Of a DNA stretch of 61,033 bases, positions 7,951-16,220 are shown one piece after another. The DNA comes from Burkholderia sp. E7m39 (GTDB lineage Bacteria; Pseudomonadota; Gammaproteobacteria; Burkholderiales; Burkholderiaceae). The notes beneath the pieces are model-generated. The model did not search any database. It was not told the origin of the DNA and saw only the letters and a program-made list of their open reading frames with translations. The stretch is taken from positions 1-61,033 of the forward strand of contig BBSL01000029.1 of assembly GCA_001319865.1 (NCBI GenBank), in the 5' to 3' direction. Every line of letters starts with the position of its first letter. Position 1 is the first letter of the stretch. A program made the position numbers and the translations under genes.

Positions 7951-9303
7951 TCACGCCCTCGCGCGCGACGAATAGCGCGCGACACGCGGCGGCCGGGGGA
8001 AGATGGGCAGCGCGATCAGCGCGCAGACGCTGGCGATGGCCCACACGGCCGGCCACGAGGTGGCCGCGAGCAGCGGCGGAATGGCCAGCGGCGTGACGAA
8101 CAAGGTCATGAATGCACACGTATTGCCCATCGCGAGCGCCGTGCCCGCGCGCCGGGTCCCTGCGAGCGTTGCAAGCTCCGTGTACGCGACGCCGTGCCAC
8201 GCAGACGCGCTGACGCCGCCGAGCACTACCATCGCCGCTAGCAGGATCGTGAGCGTGCCGTGCGTGGCGCCCAGGCCGGCCACGCCCGACGTGCTCACCG
8301 CCCCCGCAGCGCTCGCGGCACGCGCCGCGACCAGCGCGAGCGACGCGAACAGCAGCGCCGTCAGCACGCTGCACGCGCGCATGTATTGCCGCCGGTTGCC
8401 GTGCCGGTCCGTCCATCGTCCGCTCCAGACTCGCGCGATTGCCGCGCCCGTCTGCACGGCCGCCATCGTCGCGCTGATGCCGGCCACGCCCACACGGCCG
8501 AAGTCGTGCAGAAACACGGTCGCGAACGTGACGACGGCGAGTTGCGGCACGCACAGCACGCCGATGCCCAACGCGACGCGCCACACGCCGGCGTCGCGCA
8601 ACGGCGAGACCGGGGCGTCGTGTGAGACCGCGCGAGCCGCGTGCGCCTCCGCTGGCGCCGGCGCGGCCGACGCCGCCGCCTGCGGCGCGCCGGATGCCGC
8701 CGCTTCGGGCGGCTCATGCAGCCAGCGCCACGCGAACCATGCCGTCGCCGCGCACAGTGCAGCGAGCACGCCATAGACCGCGCCGAAGCCGAAATGCGCG
8801 GCAAGCGACGGCAGCGCCATCGCGCCGAGCCCGCCGCCCGCCGGAACGGCCGTCTGCCGGATGCTCATCGCGAGTCCGCGCTCGCCTTCGCGGAACCACG
8901 CCATCACCGCGCGTCCGCTCGACCCGTTGACGCTGCCGCCGAGCAGCCCGACGGCCAGCAGGCCGAGCGCGAGCGGCACGATGCCCGGCACGTCGCCGCC
9001 GCGCGGCACCACGAAGCCCGCCATCGCCGCGAGCGCGCCCGCCGTCGTCAGCAGTCCGAGCAGCAGCACACGCCGGTCGCCCCAACGATCGGTGAGCAGG
9101 CCCCACGGCAGCTCGCTGACGGCGATGCCGAGCCCCAGCATGCCCAGCACGAGCCCCAGCCCGCCATTGCCGATGTGATAGCCGTGGCGCAGGAAAACCG
9201 CCGTGGTCGGAATGCCGGAGAACGCCGCCGAAAAGCTCGCGTTCGCCGCAAAGCCCACGCCCAGCACCTTCCAGCGATGATTGCCGCGCATCTTGCCCGT
9301 CAT
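7951..9303 (-). CDS. MFS transporter
   Basis: Inner-membrane transporter of the major facilitator superfamily, 450 residues with about 12 hydrophobic segments split by a cytoplasmic Ala/Pro-rich loop near residues 205-245. The loop between helices 2 and 3 carries the family motif as LTDRWGDRRVLLLG, and the second half repeats it as WSGRWTDRHGNRRQ. The ATG at 9303 follows AAAGGACG; upstream in-frame codons do not look coding. It is transcribed away from a LysR-type regulator that starts 124 bp off, which very likely controls it. The substrate cannot be read from sequence. Confidence 0.85.
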   Translation of the reverse strand: MTGKMRGNHRWKVLGVGFAANASFSAAFSGIPTTAVFLRHGYHIGNGGLGLVLGMLGLGIAVSELPWGLLTDRWGDRRVLLLGLLTTAGALAAMAGFVVPRGGDVPGIVPLALGLLAVGLLGGSVNGSSGRAVMAWFREGERGLAMSIRQTAVPAGGGLGAMALPSLAAHFGFGAVYGVLAALCAATAWFAWRWLHEPPEAAASGAPQAAASAAPAPAEAHAARAVSHDAPVSPLRDAGVWRVALGIGVLCVPQLAVVTFATVFLHDFGRVGVAGISATMAAVQTGAAIARVWSGRWTDRHGNRRQYMRACSVLTALLFASLALVAARAASAAGAVSTSGVAGLGATHGTLTILLAAMVVLGGVSASAWHGVAYTELATLAGTRRAGTALAMGNTCAFMTLFVTPLAIPPLLAATSWPAVWAIASVCALIALPIFPRPPRVARYSSRARA

Positions 9304-9427
9304 GTTCGTCCTTTCAAAATTTTGTCCCACGTTTGCCTCCGCAAAAGCCGCCGAAGCCCATCGTAGGGTTGGACGATCAATCGGAAAAGCGGGAAAATTG
9401 GATGCCATCCATCGGAGAATCCGAAAC
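9304..9427. promoter_or_regulatory. Divergent MFS/LysR promoter region with candidate operator
   Basis: This 124-bp gap between divergently transcribed genes contains TGGAT-N3-ATCCA at 9399-9411, a perfect dyad 16 bp before the LysR start. LysR-family proteins usually bind dyads in such gaps and regulate both directions. The dyad is visible; its role is inference. Confidence 0.4.
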
Positions 9428-10321
9428 ATGAACCAGCGTGCGTTCGACCTTGCGCAATTGCGCACCTTCGTGGCCGTCGCGGAAGCGGGCAGCGTGTCGG
9501 CGGGGGCGGAACGGGTGTTCCTGTCGCAGTCGTCGGCCAGCGAGCAGTTGAAGAAGCTCGAAGAACGCGCCGGCCAGCCGCTATTCCTGCGCGGCAAGCT
9601 CGGCGTCACGGCGACGCCCGCTGGCGCGAAACTGCTCGATCACGCGCGGCGCATTCTCGCGATGAGCGAAGCCGCGTTCGAAGACTTGCAAGGCCGCTCG
9701 CTCGACGGCGAGTTGCGCATCGCGATCACCGACTACTACCGGCCGCACGACATCGCGCGCGTGCTCAAGACGTTCTCGGAGCAGCATCCGCGCCTGCGTC
9801 TGCACGTGACCGTGCTGCCGAGCGCGGTGATCGACAGCAGCGCGGAAGACGACGCGACGTTCGACATCGGCCTGTCGCTGCGCATCGTCGCGCCGCGCGC
9901 GAAGCGCGGCGCCGCGATCAGACCGGGCGCATCGAGCACCGTCGTGCGACGCGAGAAGCTGCTGTGGGCCATGTCCGCCGACGCCGATCCGCAGCACATC
10001 GTCGAACCGTTTCATCTGGTGCTGCTGCCTGCGACCTGCCAGCTGCAGCGCTTCGTCGTCAGATTGCTCGACGAGCGCCGCGTGCCGTATCTGCTGTCGC
10101 ATTCGGCATCGGGCATGGCGGGGCTTCAGCTGGCGTTGAAGGCGGGGCTCGGCATCTCGTGTCTGAACGAGTCGTCGCTGGGTTCGGGCATGGTGCCGTG
10201 TCCATCGGCGATCGGCCTGCCGCCGCTGCCGGCCATCGAGTTTCATCTGTTGCCTGCGCGTGCCGGCGAAAGCGCGCACGTCACCAACGCGCGCGCCGCC
10301 TTTGCGCGGCTGCTTGCATGA
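9428..10321 (+). CDS. LysR-family transcriptional regulator
   Basis: DNA-binding regulator of 297 residues. The N-terminal winged helix reads LRTFVAVAEAGSVSAGAERV and SQSSASEQLKKLEERAGQPL (about 11-55), followed by the linker helix and a periplasmic-binding-protein-like effector domain (about 90-295). The ATG at 9428 follows GGAG and places the helix-turn-helix at the usual distance; longer frames reach back into the divergent MFS gene. It is head-to-head with the MFS transporter, the usual layout for a regulator and its target. The effector is unknown. A 445-bp gap follows before the oxidase operon. Confidence 0.88.
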   Translation: MNQRAFDLAQLRTFVAVAEAGSVSAGAERVFLSQSSASEQLKKLEERAGQPLFLRGKLGVTATPAGAKLLDHARRILAMSEAAFEDLQGRSLDGELRIAITDYYRPHDIARVLKTFSEQHPRLRLHVTVLPSAVIDSSAEDDATFDIGLSLRIVAPRAKRGAAIRPGASSTVVRREKLLWAMSADADPQHIVEPFHLVLLPATCQLQRFVVRLLDERRVPYLLSHSASGMAGLQLALKAGLGISCLNESSLGSGMVPCPSAIGLPPLPAIEFHLLPARAGESAHVTNARAAFARLLA

Positions 10322-10603
10322 CTGCGTGTGCAGTCATTGCACGAGTACTTAGTTGACACGACAAATTCTGCATGTGGCTCGGACCTTCGTTGAAACGCCG
10401 CCGATTGCCTCCTATGATGGTTGCAATGTCTGCGTCATTCTGACGCTTTAATGTATGAATGCCCTTGCCGTCATAGCACTGGCAAGTGCGAGGTGCGCGC
10501 GCGTCGGCGGGTGTACCGCTGTCCAGGCGCCCCCTCATCTGCACGGCTGCGTCGCGTTGAATAGACTGTCGGCGCGCGGCGCGTTGCACGTATCAAAACA
10601 ATG

Positions 10604-10620
10604 GCGGGAACAGTTCCCGC
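10604..10620. promoter_or_regulatory. Perfect 8-1-8 palindrome upstream of the oxidase operon
   Basis: GCGGGAAC-A-GTTCCCGC is a perfect 17-bp dyad in the 445-bp gap (10322-10766) between the LysR gene and the first cytochrome gene. Such symmetry fits a dimeric repressor or activator site. I cannot assign it to a known regulator. No credible gene was seen in the gap. Confidence 0.5.
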
Positions 10621-10635
10621 AGCAGTTGCAATTCG

Positions 10636-10649
10636 TTGACATAGATCAG
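10636..10649 (+). promoter_or_regulatory. FNR/ANR-type box
   Basis: TTGAC-N4-ATCAG matches the FNR/ANR/CRP-family oxygen-sensor site (TTGAT-N4-ATCAA) at 8 of 10 defined positions. It lies 117 bp upstream of the first gene of a haem-copper oxidase operon, where control by oxygen would make sense. The match is seen; the binding is inference. Confidence 0.55.
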
Positions 10650-10681
10650 ACGCGCAAGCGAAGCAACCGGCAGTATCGAAG

Positions 10682-10704
10682 ACTGGCGAAGCGTAGCCGC
10701 CAGT
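10682..10704 (+). other. Hairpin in oxidase operon leader
   Basis: ACTGGCG-N9-CGCCAGT followed by a pyrimidine-rich TTTCTTCC. It is 62 bp before the first cytochrome gene. It could be a weak attenuator or just an mRNA 5' stabilising hairpin. Confidence 0.3.
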
Positions 10705-10766
10705 TTCTTCCGAGAGTGCAACACAACGATATCTAGAAACGTAACCCACTCCCTACGAGGCCAGTC

Positions 10767-11489
10767 GTGCATCGCAGAACCGTCGGCTCTTCGATCCAGT
10801 TGCTGTTTTACGTCTTGTGCGCGCTATGTTCGATGCCGTCGTTCGCGGCCTCGAACGATGCGCCGACACTCTCGCCGATGGACGAAAAAATGCGTGCGTG
10901 CACGAGCTGCCACGGCGTCCAGGGCCAAGGGCTCAACAACGATTACTTCCCGCGCATCGCAGGCAAGCCCGCCGACTATCTCTTCAACCAGTTGACGGCC
11001 TTCCGCGACGGCGGCCGCACCTTCCCGCCGATGGGCTATCTGCTCGCGTTCCTGCCCGACGACTATCTGCACAAGATCAGCCAGTACTTCGCGGATCTGC
11101 AGCCGCCGTATCCGAATCCCGATAGCAATCCGCTGCCGCAAGCCACGCTCGATTACGGCAAGCAGATCGTCATGCGCGGCGATGCGAAGCGCGGCATTCC
11201 CGCCTGCGCGGCCTGTCACGGCGACCGGCTGACGGGGCAGCAGCCGGGCATTCCCGGCCTGCTCGGCTTGCACGCGAGCTACATCGCCGGACAGATGGGC
11301 ACGTGGCGCTCGGGCACGCGCCACGCGCTCGCGCCCGACTGCATGCATACGATCGCCGTGAAGCTGAACGACCGGGATATCACCGCCGTGTCGAGCTGGC
11401 TCGCGCGCCAGCCGCGCCCCGCCGATCCGCGCCCCGTCGCGCGATTGCCCGGCAAGCTGCCGCTCGCATGTGGGAGCCAACCGGAATGA
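10767..11489 (+). CDS. Diheme cytochrome c (c4-like)
   Basis: Exported electron-transfer protein of 240 residues. A signal peptide (LLFYVLCALCSMPSFAAS) is followed by two haem-binding sites, CTSCH (about residue 45) and CAACH (about 148), each in a c4-type half with downstream Met/His-rich segments. It is the first gene of a six-gene oxidase operon, and its stop overlaps the ATG of the next gene (ATGA). By position it probably feeds electrons to the CuA subunit. It could equally receive electrons from a periplasmic dehydrogenase. Confidence 0.88.
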   Translation: MHRRTVGSSIQLLFYVLCALCSMPSFAASNDAPTLSPMDEKMRACTSCHGVQGQGLNNDYFPRIAGKPADYLFNQLTAFRDGGRTFPPMGYLLAFLPDDYLHKISQYFADLQPPYPNPDSNPLPQATLDYGKQIVMRGDAKRGIPACAACHGDRLTGQQPGIPGLLGLHASYIAGQMGTWRSGTRHALAPDCMHTIAVKLNDRDITAVSSWLARQPRPADPRPVARLPGKLPLACGSQPE

Positions 11490-12859
11490 AGACTCTCGCC
11501 CTCAGCTCTGTGCGCTTCGTGCCCTCCGTATCGGCGGCTTCCTCGAATCGCCTGCGCCGCGCCGCGGGTCTGACGCGCCGCGCGGCGTCGTCGCTGGTGG
11601 CGGGCGCCGCGTTCGCGTTCGCCGCGATGGCGCCGCTTGCTTCATTGATGCCGTGCGCGCAGGCGGCGGAAGCGACGGCGCCCGCAGGCGCCGACACGCG
11701 CCCCGCGAACGTCGTGCGCGGCGAGTATCTGGCGCGCGCGGGCGACTGCGTCGCGTGTCATACCGCGCCGCGCGGCAAGACGTTTGGCGGCGGCCTCGCG
11801 ATGGAGACGCCGTTCGGCACGCTCTATACGCCGAACATCAGCCCCGACAACGAATACGGCATCGGCAAGTGGACGGCCGACGAGTTCTTCAGGATGCTGC
11901 GCACGGGCAAGAGCCCGGACGGCAAGCTGATCTATCCGGCCATGCCGATCGCTGCCTACACCAAGGTCACGCGCGAAGACTCCGACGCGATCTTCGCTTA
12001 CCTGAAGTCGGTGGAACCCGTCCATCAGCCCAATCGCAAGCAGGAGTTGCGCTTCCCGTTCAACCAGCGCGAACTGCTGATCGGCTGGCGTTCGCTGTAT
12101 TTCCGCGAAGGCGAGTTCCAGCCGAATCCGAGCCGCTCGGTTGAATGGAACCGTGGCGCGTATCTGGTCGAAGGGCTCGGCCACTGCTCGATGTGCCATA
12201 CGAAAATCAACCTGCTCGGCGGCTCGTCGAAGAGCGAGCAGTTCGCGGGCGGACTGATTCCCGTGCAGAACTGGTACGCGCCGTCGCTCACGTCGGACAA
12301 AGACGGCGGTCTCGGCGACTGGAGCATCAAGGACATCGTCGATCTGCTGCAAGCGGGCATCTCCGATCGCGGCGCGGTGTACGGCCCGATGGCGGAAGTC
12401 ACGTATCACAGCCTGCAATACATGACCGACGACGACGTGAAGGCGATGGCCGTCTATCTGAAGACGCTGCCCGACAATGATCCCGGCCGCAAGACGGGCC
12501 CATCGGCGACGGTGACGCCCGCCGTGTTCGAAAGCGGCCAGCGCATCTACATGCAGAAGTGCTCGATGTGTCACGGCGAGCATGGCGAGGGCAAGCTGCA
12601 GCACTATCCACCCCTCGCGCGCAACCAGTCGATCGAAATGGATTCGGCCGTCAACCCGATCCGCATCGTCCTGAACGGCGGCTTTCCGCCCGGCACGCGG
12701 CGCAATCCCGAGCCGTACGGCATGCCGCCGTTCGCGCAGGAACTCAACGACACCGACGCCGCCGCCGTCGTCACGTACATCCGCACGGCGTGGGGCAATC
12801 ACGGCCAGCCCGTGACGGCCAGACAGGTCAACGAACTGCGCAAGGCGCCGCTGCGCTGA
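11486..12859 (+). CDS. Triheme cytochrome c (alcohol/gluconate dehydrogenase cytochrome-subunit type)
   Basis: Exported protein of 457 residues with three haem c sites: CVACH, CSMCH and CSMCH. The three-domain layout and the segments FGTLYTPNISPD and DDDVKAMAVYLKTLP are typical of cytochrome subunits of membrane-bound alcohol, aldehyde and gluconate dehydrogenases. The N-terminus is long and Arg-rich before its hydrophobic export segment. The ATG at 11486 overlaps the previous stop, proving tight coupling. No dehydrogenase catalytic subunit is adjacent, so it probably shuttles electrons from a dehydrogenase encoded elsewhere, or from the quinone pool, to the oxidase. That partner is inference. 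Confidence 0.87.
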   Translation: MKTLALSSVRFVPSVSAASSNRLRRAAGLTRRAASSLVAGAAFAFAAMAPLASLMPCAQAAEATAPAGADTRPANVVRGEYLARAGDCVACHTAPRGKTFGGGLAMETPFGTLYTPNISPDNEYGIGKWTADEFFRMLRTGKSPDGKLIYPAMPIAAYTKVTREDSDAIFAYLKSVEPVHQPNRKQELRFPFNQRELLIGWRSLYFREGEFQPNPSRSVEWNRGAYLVEGLGHCSMCHTKINLLGGSSKSEQFAGGLIPVQNWYAPSLTSDKDGGLGDWSIKDIVDLLQAGISDRGAVYGPMAEVTYHSLQYMTDDDVKAMAVYLKTLPDNDPGRKTGPSATVTPAVFESGQRIYMQKCSMCHGEHGEGKLQHYPPLARNQSIEMDSAVNPIRIVLNGGFPPGTRRNPEPYGMPPFAQELNDTDAAAVVTYIRTAWGNHGQPVTARQVNELRKAPLR

Positions 12860-12902
12860 TCACCCATTACTGATTCGAACCTTGTCCTCGGAGACTTCGC
12901 AG

Positions 12903-13085
12903 ATGGACCCTAACGATCACTCCGGCGACCACTACGGCAACGCTTCGGACGACGAAGTCGATCGCATCGTCGCGCAAGGGCCGCACGGCGCCATCGCCGT
13001 CGCGGGCGTTGCGGCCGTGGTGGTGCTGGCGATCTGGATCGGCTTCTACTTTCTCGTGTTCGTGCCGCGCGGCGTCATTCACTGA
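12903..13085 (+). CDS. Small single-TM protein of oxidase operon (possible accessory subunit)
   Basis: A 60-residue protein: an acidic, His/Asp-rich N-terminus, then one membrane helix (AIAVAGVAAVVVLAIWIGFY). The ATG at 12903 follows GGAGA; it ends 2 bp before subunit II. Its size, single helix and place directly before the CuA subunit recall the one-helix subunit IIa of ba3-type oxidases, though sequence alone does not prove homology. The six-gene packing argues that it is translated and belongs to the complex. Confidence 0.75.
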   Translation: MDPNDHSGDHYGNASDDEVDRIVAQGPHGAIAVAGVAAVVVLAIWIGFYFLVFVPRGVIH

Positions 13086-13087
13086 TC

Positions 13088-13660
13088 ATGTCGAGCCAAC
13101 CCTCCCACTCCCCTGACAGCAGTCATTCCGTCGCCGAGCGCTCAGAAAAACGCTGGGCCTGGTTCGTCATCGCGATCGTCGTGTTCATGCTCGTAGTCGT
13201 CGTGTATTCGGGCGTGCACTACGCGATGATGCCGCCGTCGCGCGTCGAGACCATCGACCCGTCGCGGCTGCAACTGTCCGGCGAATTCGTCGAGAGCAAT
13301 CTGGGCAGCGCCGTCGAGCCCGACGGCTCGGTGGTCGTGCGCTTCGTCGCGCAGCAGTATTCGTTCACGCCGCAATGCCTGCTCGTGCCCGCCGACACAC
13401 CCATCACGTTTCGCACGACGAGCGCCGACGTCGTGCACGGCCTGCTGATCACCGACACGAACATCAACACGATGGTCGTGCCCGGCTACGTCGCGACGTT
13501 TTCCTCTTCCTTCGATAAACCCGTCGAGCATCTGATGCCCTGCCACGAGTTCTGCGGCTTCGGCCACCAGACGATGTGGGCGCACGTGAAGGTCATCGAC
13601 AAGGCCGCCTTCTTCGAGCAGGCAAAACAAAACCGGAGGCTCAGCTGTGTTTCACGCTAA
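13088..13660 (+). CDS. Cytochrome c oxidase subunit II, CuA-binding (ba3-like)
   Basis: Electron-entry subunit of 190 residues with a single N-terminal membrane helix (WFVIAIVVFMLVVVVYSG) and a periplasmic cupredoxin domain. The CuA ligands are visible: a His in VVHGLLI and the motif CHEFCGFGHQTM (C-x3-C-x3-H-x2-M). The single helix, rather than two, fits B-family (ba3) oxidases. Its last 14 bases overlap the start of subunit I. Together with the next gene it should reduce oxygen at the cytoplasmic membrane. Confidence 0.92.
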   Translation: MSSQPSHSPDSSHSVAERSEKRWAWFVIAIVVFMLVVVVYSGVHYAMMPPSRVETIDPSRLQLSGEFVESNLGSAVEPDGSVVVRFVAQQYSFTPQCLLVPADTPITFRTTSADVVHGLLITDTNINTMVVPGYVATFSSSFDKPVEHLMPCHEFCGFGHQTMWAHVKVIDKAAFFEQAKQNRRLSCVSR

Positions 13661-15272
13661 GCGACTCGTTCTCGCGCACTTCTGGCTCGCGTTCATCGCG
13701 TTCGGCATTGCGCTGCTGCTGGGCGCATGGCAGATGCTCGTGCGCAGCCCGCTCCACCCGTGGATCGGCGAACCGGAGCTGTACTACCGTTCGGTGACGG
13801 CGCACGGCACCGTGATGGCCTATGTGTTGCCGACGCTCGTCGCGATGGGCTTCGGCTATGCGATCGTCGAGCTTGCGCTGCAGCAGGCGCTCGTCGGGCT
13901 GAAGTGGGCGTGGGGCGCGTTCATCCTGCTGGTGGTCGGCGCAGTGATGGCGATGATTCCTGTCGCGGCGGGCCAGGCGTCCGTGCTCTTCACGTTCTAT
14001 CCGCCGATGATCGGCAGCCCGTTCTATTACCTCGGCGTGGTGCTCGTCGTGGTCGGCTCGTGGGTCTGGGTCGCGCTGATGGGCATCAACCTGCGCATCT
14101 GGAAGCGCGCGAATCCCGGCAAGCCGGTGCCGCTCGCGATGTACGCGAACGTGGCGGGCGCCTACCTGTGGGCGTGGACGGCCGTCGGCGCGGCGCTCGA
14201 AATCCTGTTCCAGATTCTGCCCGTCGCGCTCGGCCTGAAGTCGACCATCGACGCCGGTCTCGCGCGGGTGCTGTTCTCGTGGACGCTGCACGCGATCGTC
14301 TACTTCTGGCTGGTGCCGTCGTACATCGCGTACTACACGCTGGTGCCGCGCGCGATCGGCGGACGGCTCTACAGCGACTCGATGGCGCGCGTGTCGTTCA
14401 TCCTGTTCCTCGTGTTCGCGATGCCGATCGGCATTCACCATCTGTTCGCCGATCCGCAGGTCGGCGCGGGCTTCAAGTTCGTGCACGCGGTGTTCACGGG
14501 CATGGTGTCGGTGCCGACGCTGCTGACCGTGTTCACGATCTGCGCATCGGTGGAAATCGCCGGGCGGCTGCGCGGCGGCAAGGGCGCGTTCGGCTGGCTG
14601 AAGGCGCTGCCGTGGGACAACCCGATGATGCTCGTGATTGCGTTCTCGTTCATCATGCTCGGCTTCGGCGGTGCGGGCGGGCTCATCAACATGAGCTACC
14701 AGCTGAACGAGACCGTCCACAACACGCAGTGGGTGACGGGGCATTTCCATCTGATCTTCGGCGGCGCGATCGTCATCATGTACTTCGCGATTGCGTATGA
14801 ACTGTGGCCGCAACTGACGGGGCGCGCAATCGGCTCGCTGAAGCTGATCCGCTGGCAGTTGTGGCTGTGGTTCATCGGCATGATGGTGGTGACGCTGCCG
14901 TGGCATTACGTCGGCCTGCTCGGCGCGCCGCGCCGGATGGCCTACTACGACTACAGCAATCCCGCCATCGCGCCACAGGCGATCTGGGTGGCCGTGTCGG
15001 CGTTCGGCGGCCTGATCCTCGTGATCTCCGGTCTGCTCTTTCTCTACATCCTCGCGAAGGCGCAATTCGGCGCGATCGAACAGCCGAAGCAGTTCCGCTT
15101 CAGCGCGCCCGTGCATCCCGTCGAGCGCGTGCCCGCTGCGTTGAACAGCTTCGGCCTGTGGGTCGCGCTGATGATCGGCCTCACGGTCATCAACTACAGC
15201 GTGCCGATCGCGCAGCTGCTCGGCTTGCAGCAGACGTCGGTGCCGGCTGTATCGGTGGGAGCGCGGTCATGA
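13647..15272 (+). CDS. Haem-copper oxidase subunit I, B-family (ba3-like)
   Basis: Catalytic subunit of 541 residues with about 13 membrane helices; reduces O2 to water and pumps protons. Visible ligands: low-spin haem His in TAHGTVMAY, CuB His in TLHAIVYFW with the cross-link Tyr four residues on, the His pair in IGIHHLFAD, and the high-spin/low-spin haem His pair in TGHFHLIFGG. The usual HPxVY motif is HAIVY here. The start is GTG at 13647, with GGAGG 8 bases before it. Automatic pipelines often call this type cbb3, but CcoO/CcoP are absent and a CuA subunit is present, so ba3-like is better. Confidence 0.92.
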   Translation: MFHAKRLVLAHFWLAFIAFGIALLLGAWQMLVRSPLHPWIGEPELYYRSVTAHGTVMAYVLPTLVAMGFGYAIVELALQQALVGLKWAWGAFILLVVGAVMAMIPVAAGQASVLFTFYPPMIGSPFYYLGVVLVVVGSWVWVALMGINLRIWKRANPGKPVPLAMYANVAGAYLWAWTAVGAALEILFQILPVALGLKSTIDAGLARVLFSWTLHAIVYFWLVPSYIAYYTLVPRAIGGRLYSDSMARVSFILFLVFAMPIGIHHLFADPQVGAGFKFVHAVFTGMVSVPTLLTVFTICASVEIAGRLRGGKGAFGWLKALPWDNPMMLVIAFSFIMLGFGGAGGLINMSYQLNETVHNTQWVTGHFHLIFGGAIVIMYFAIAYELWPQLTGRAIGSLKLIRWQLWLWFIGMMVVTLPWHYVGLLGAPRRMAYYDYSNPAIAPQAIWVAVSAFGGLILVISGLLFLYILAKAQFGAIEQPKQFRFSAPVHPVERVPAALNSFGLWVALMIGLTVINYSVPIAQLLGLQQTSVPAVSVGARS

Positions 15273-16081
15273 GCGACGAACGCGTTTTCAGCTTCAGCAA
15301 CCGGTGGTTCACGACGAGTGTCGGCGGCGTGATCGCGATTGCGATCGTGTCGGGGCTGATTGGTTTTATCTGGCTGCCGTCGAAGCATCCCGACTTCACG
15401 CAGCGCGGACTCTGGGCGACGATCTGCAGCGCAGCAGGCGCACCGTCGTCGTGGTTCACGCAAAGCGGCAACATCGCCGGCCCCGCGCCGAGCAATGTGC
15501 TCGTGCTGCCGCCTTTGCCGCCGTGGGGACGCGAGCGGCCGAGCGCCGAGTCGATCGGACGCGGCGCGACGCTCGCGCAGAACTGCTCGATGTGCCACGG
15601 CGTCGAAAGCCTGATCCAGGTGACGGCGCCCGTGCTCGCCGGCCAATATGCGGACGTGATCTACAAGCAGTTGCGCGATTACCAGAGCGGCGCGCGCATG
15701 AACTCGATCATGCCGCCCATCATTGCGCGTCTGAACGACGGCGATCTGCACGATCTCGCGAACTACTACTCGACGCTGCCGCGTCCTCCCGCAGTCGAAC
15801 AGCCTGCCGCCGAAGATGCCGCGATTCGCAAGCTCGTCAACGAAGGCTCGCCGATGCGCAACATCGCGCCTTGCGCAGCGTGTCACGGCGACCGCGACCG
15901 CAAGGGCGCGGCGCCATGGCTCGGCGGACAGTCGTCGGTGTACATGGCGGGACAGTTGAAAGGATTCGCCCACGGCACGCGTCACAACGACATCAACGAA
16001 CAGATGCGCAATGTCGCGCGCAACATGACGCCGGAGGAGATCGATGGCGTCGCGAAGTATTACGCGCAGAGGCGGCCTTAG
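15269..16081 (+). CDS. Membrane-anchored diheme cytochrome c4
   Basis: Last gene of the oxidase operon, 270 residues. An N-terminal uncleaved helix (VGGVIAIAIVSGLIGFIWL) anchors two c-type domains with CSMCH and CAACH. The ATG overlaps the stop of subunit I (ATGA). By family and position it is the immediate electron donor to CuA, playing the part of a tethered cytochrome c. The repeated c4 halves (GQYADVIYKQLRDY and GQSSVYMAGQLKGF) are clear. A terminator shared with the convergent receptor gene lies 68 bp downstream. Confidence 0.88.
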   Translation: MSDERVFSFSNRWFTTSVGGVIAIAIVSGLIGFIWLPSKHPDFTQRGLWATICSAAGAPSSWFTQSGNIAGPAPSNVLVLPPLPPWGRERPSAESIGRGATLAQNCSMCHGVESLIQVTAPVLAGQYADVIYKQLRDYQSGARMNSIMPPIIARLNDGDLHDLANYYSTLPRPPAVEQPAAEDAAIRKLVNEGSPMRNIAPCAACHGDRDRKGAAPWLGGQSSVYMAGQLKGFAHGTRHNDINEQMRNVARNMTPEEIDGVAKYYAQRRP

Positions 16082-16149
16082 ACAGCGTTAGACGCCCTTG
16101 GGTGGCCTTGGGCGATCTTGCGCGGTCCTTGCGAGCCGCGTTGAAAGAC

Positions 16150-16190
16150 AAACGGCGAAGAGGCATGCATGCCTGCTCCGCCGTTTTCGT
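16150..16190. terminator. Bidirectional terminator between oxidase operon and MCP
   Basis: Outer stem AAACGGCG (16150-16157) with CGCCGTTT (16179-16186) encloses a perfect 14-bp palindrome AGGCATGCATGCCT. T-rich ends are present on both sides. It sits between convergent genes. Confidence 0.75.
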
Positions 16191-16220
16191 TTGTGCCGCG
16201 CCGGTGTCGGCGCGCGACGA

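Noticed and set aside
10455..10736. 93-codon frame upstream of the oxidase operon
   Set aside because: No ribosome site, no family features, and it runs over the ANR box and dyads.
13641..15116. Minus-strand frame of 491 codons
   Set aside because: Composition is Arg/His/Asp-rich low complexity; it mirrors the oxidase subunit I gene with all its haem ligands.
13647..15272. cbb3-type oxidase call for subunit I
   Set aside because: CcoO and CcoP are absent and a CuA subunit II is encoded, so ba3-like (B family) fits better.
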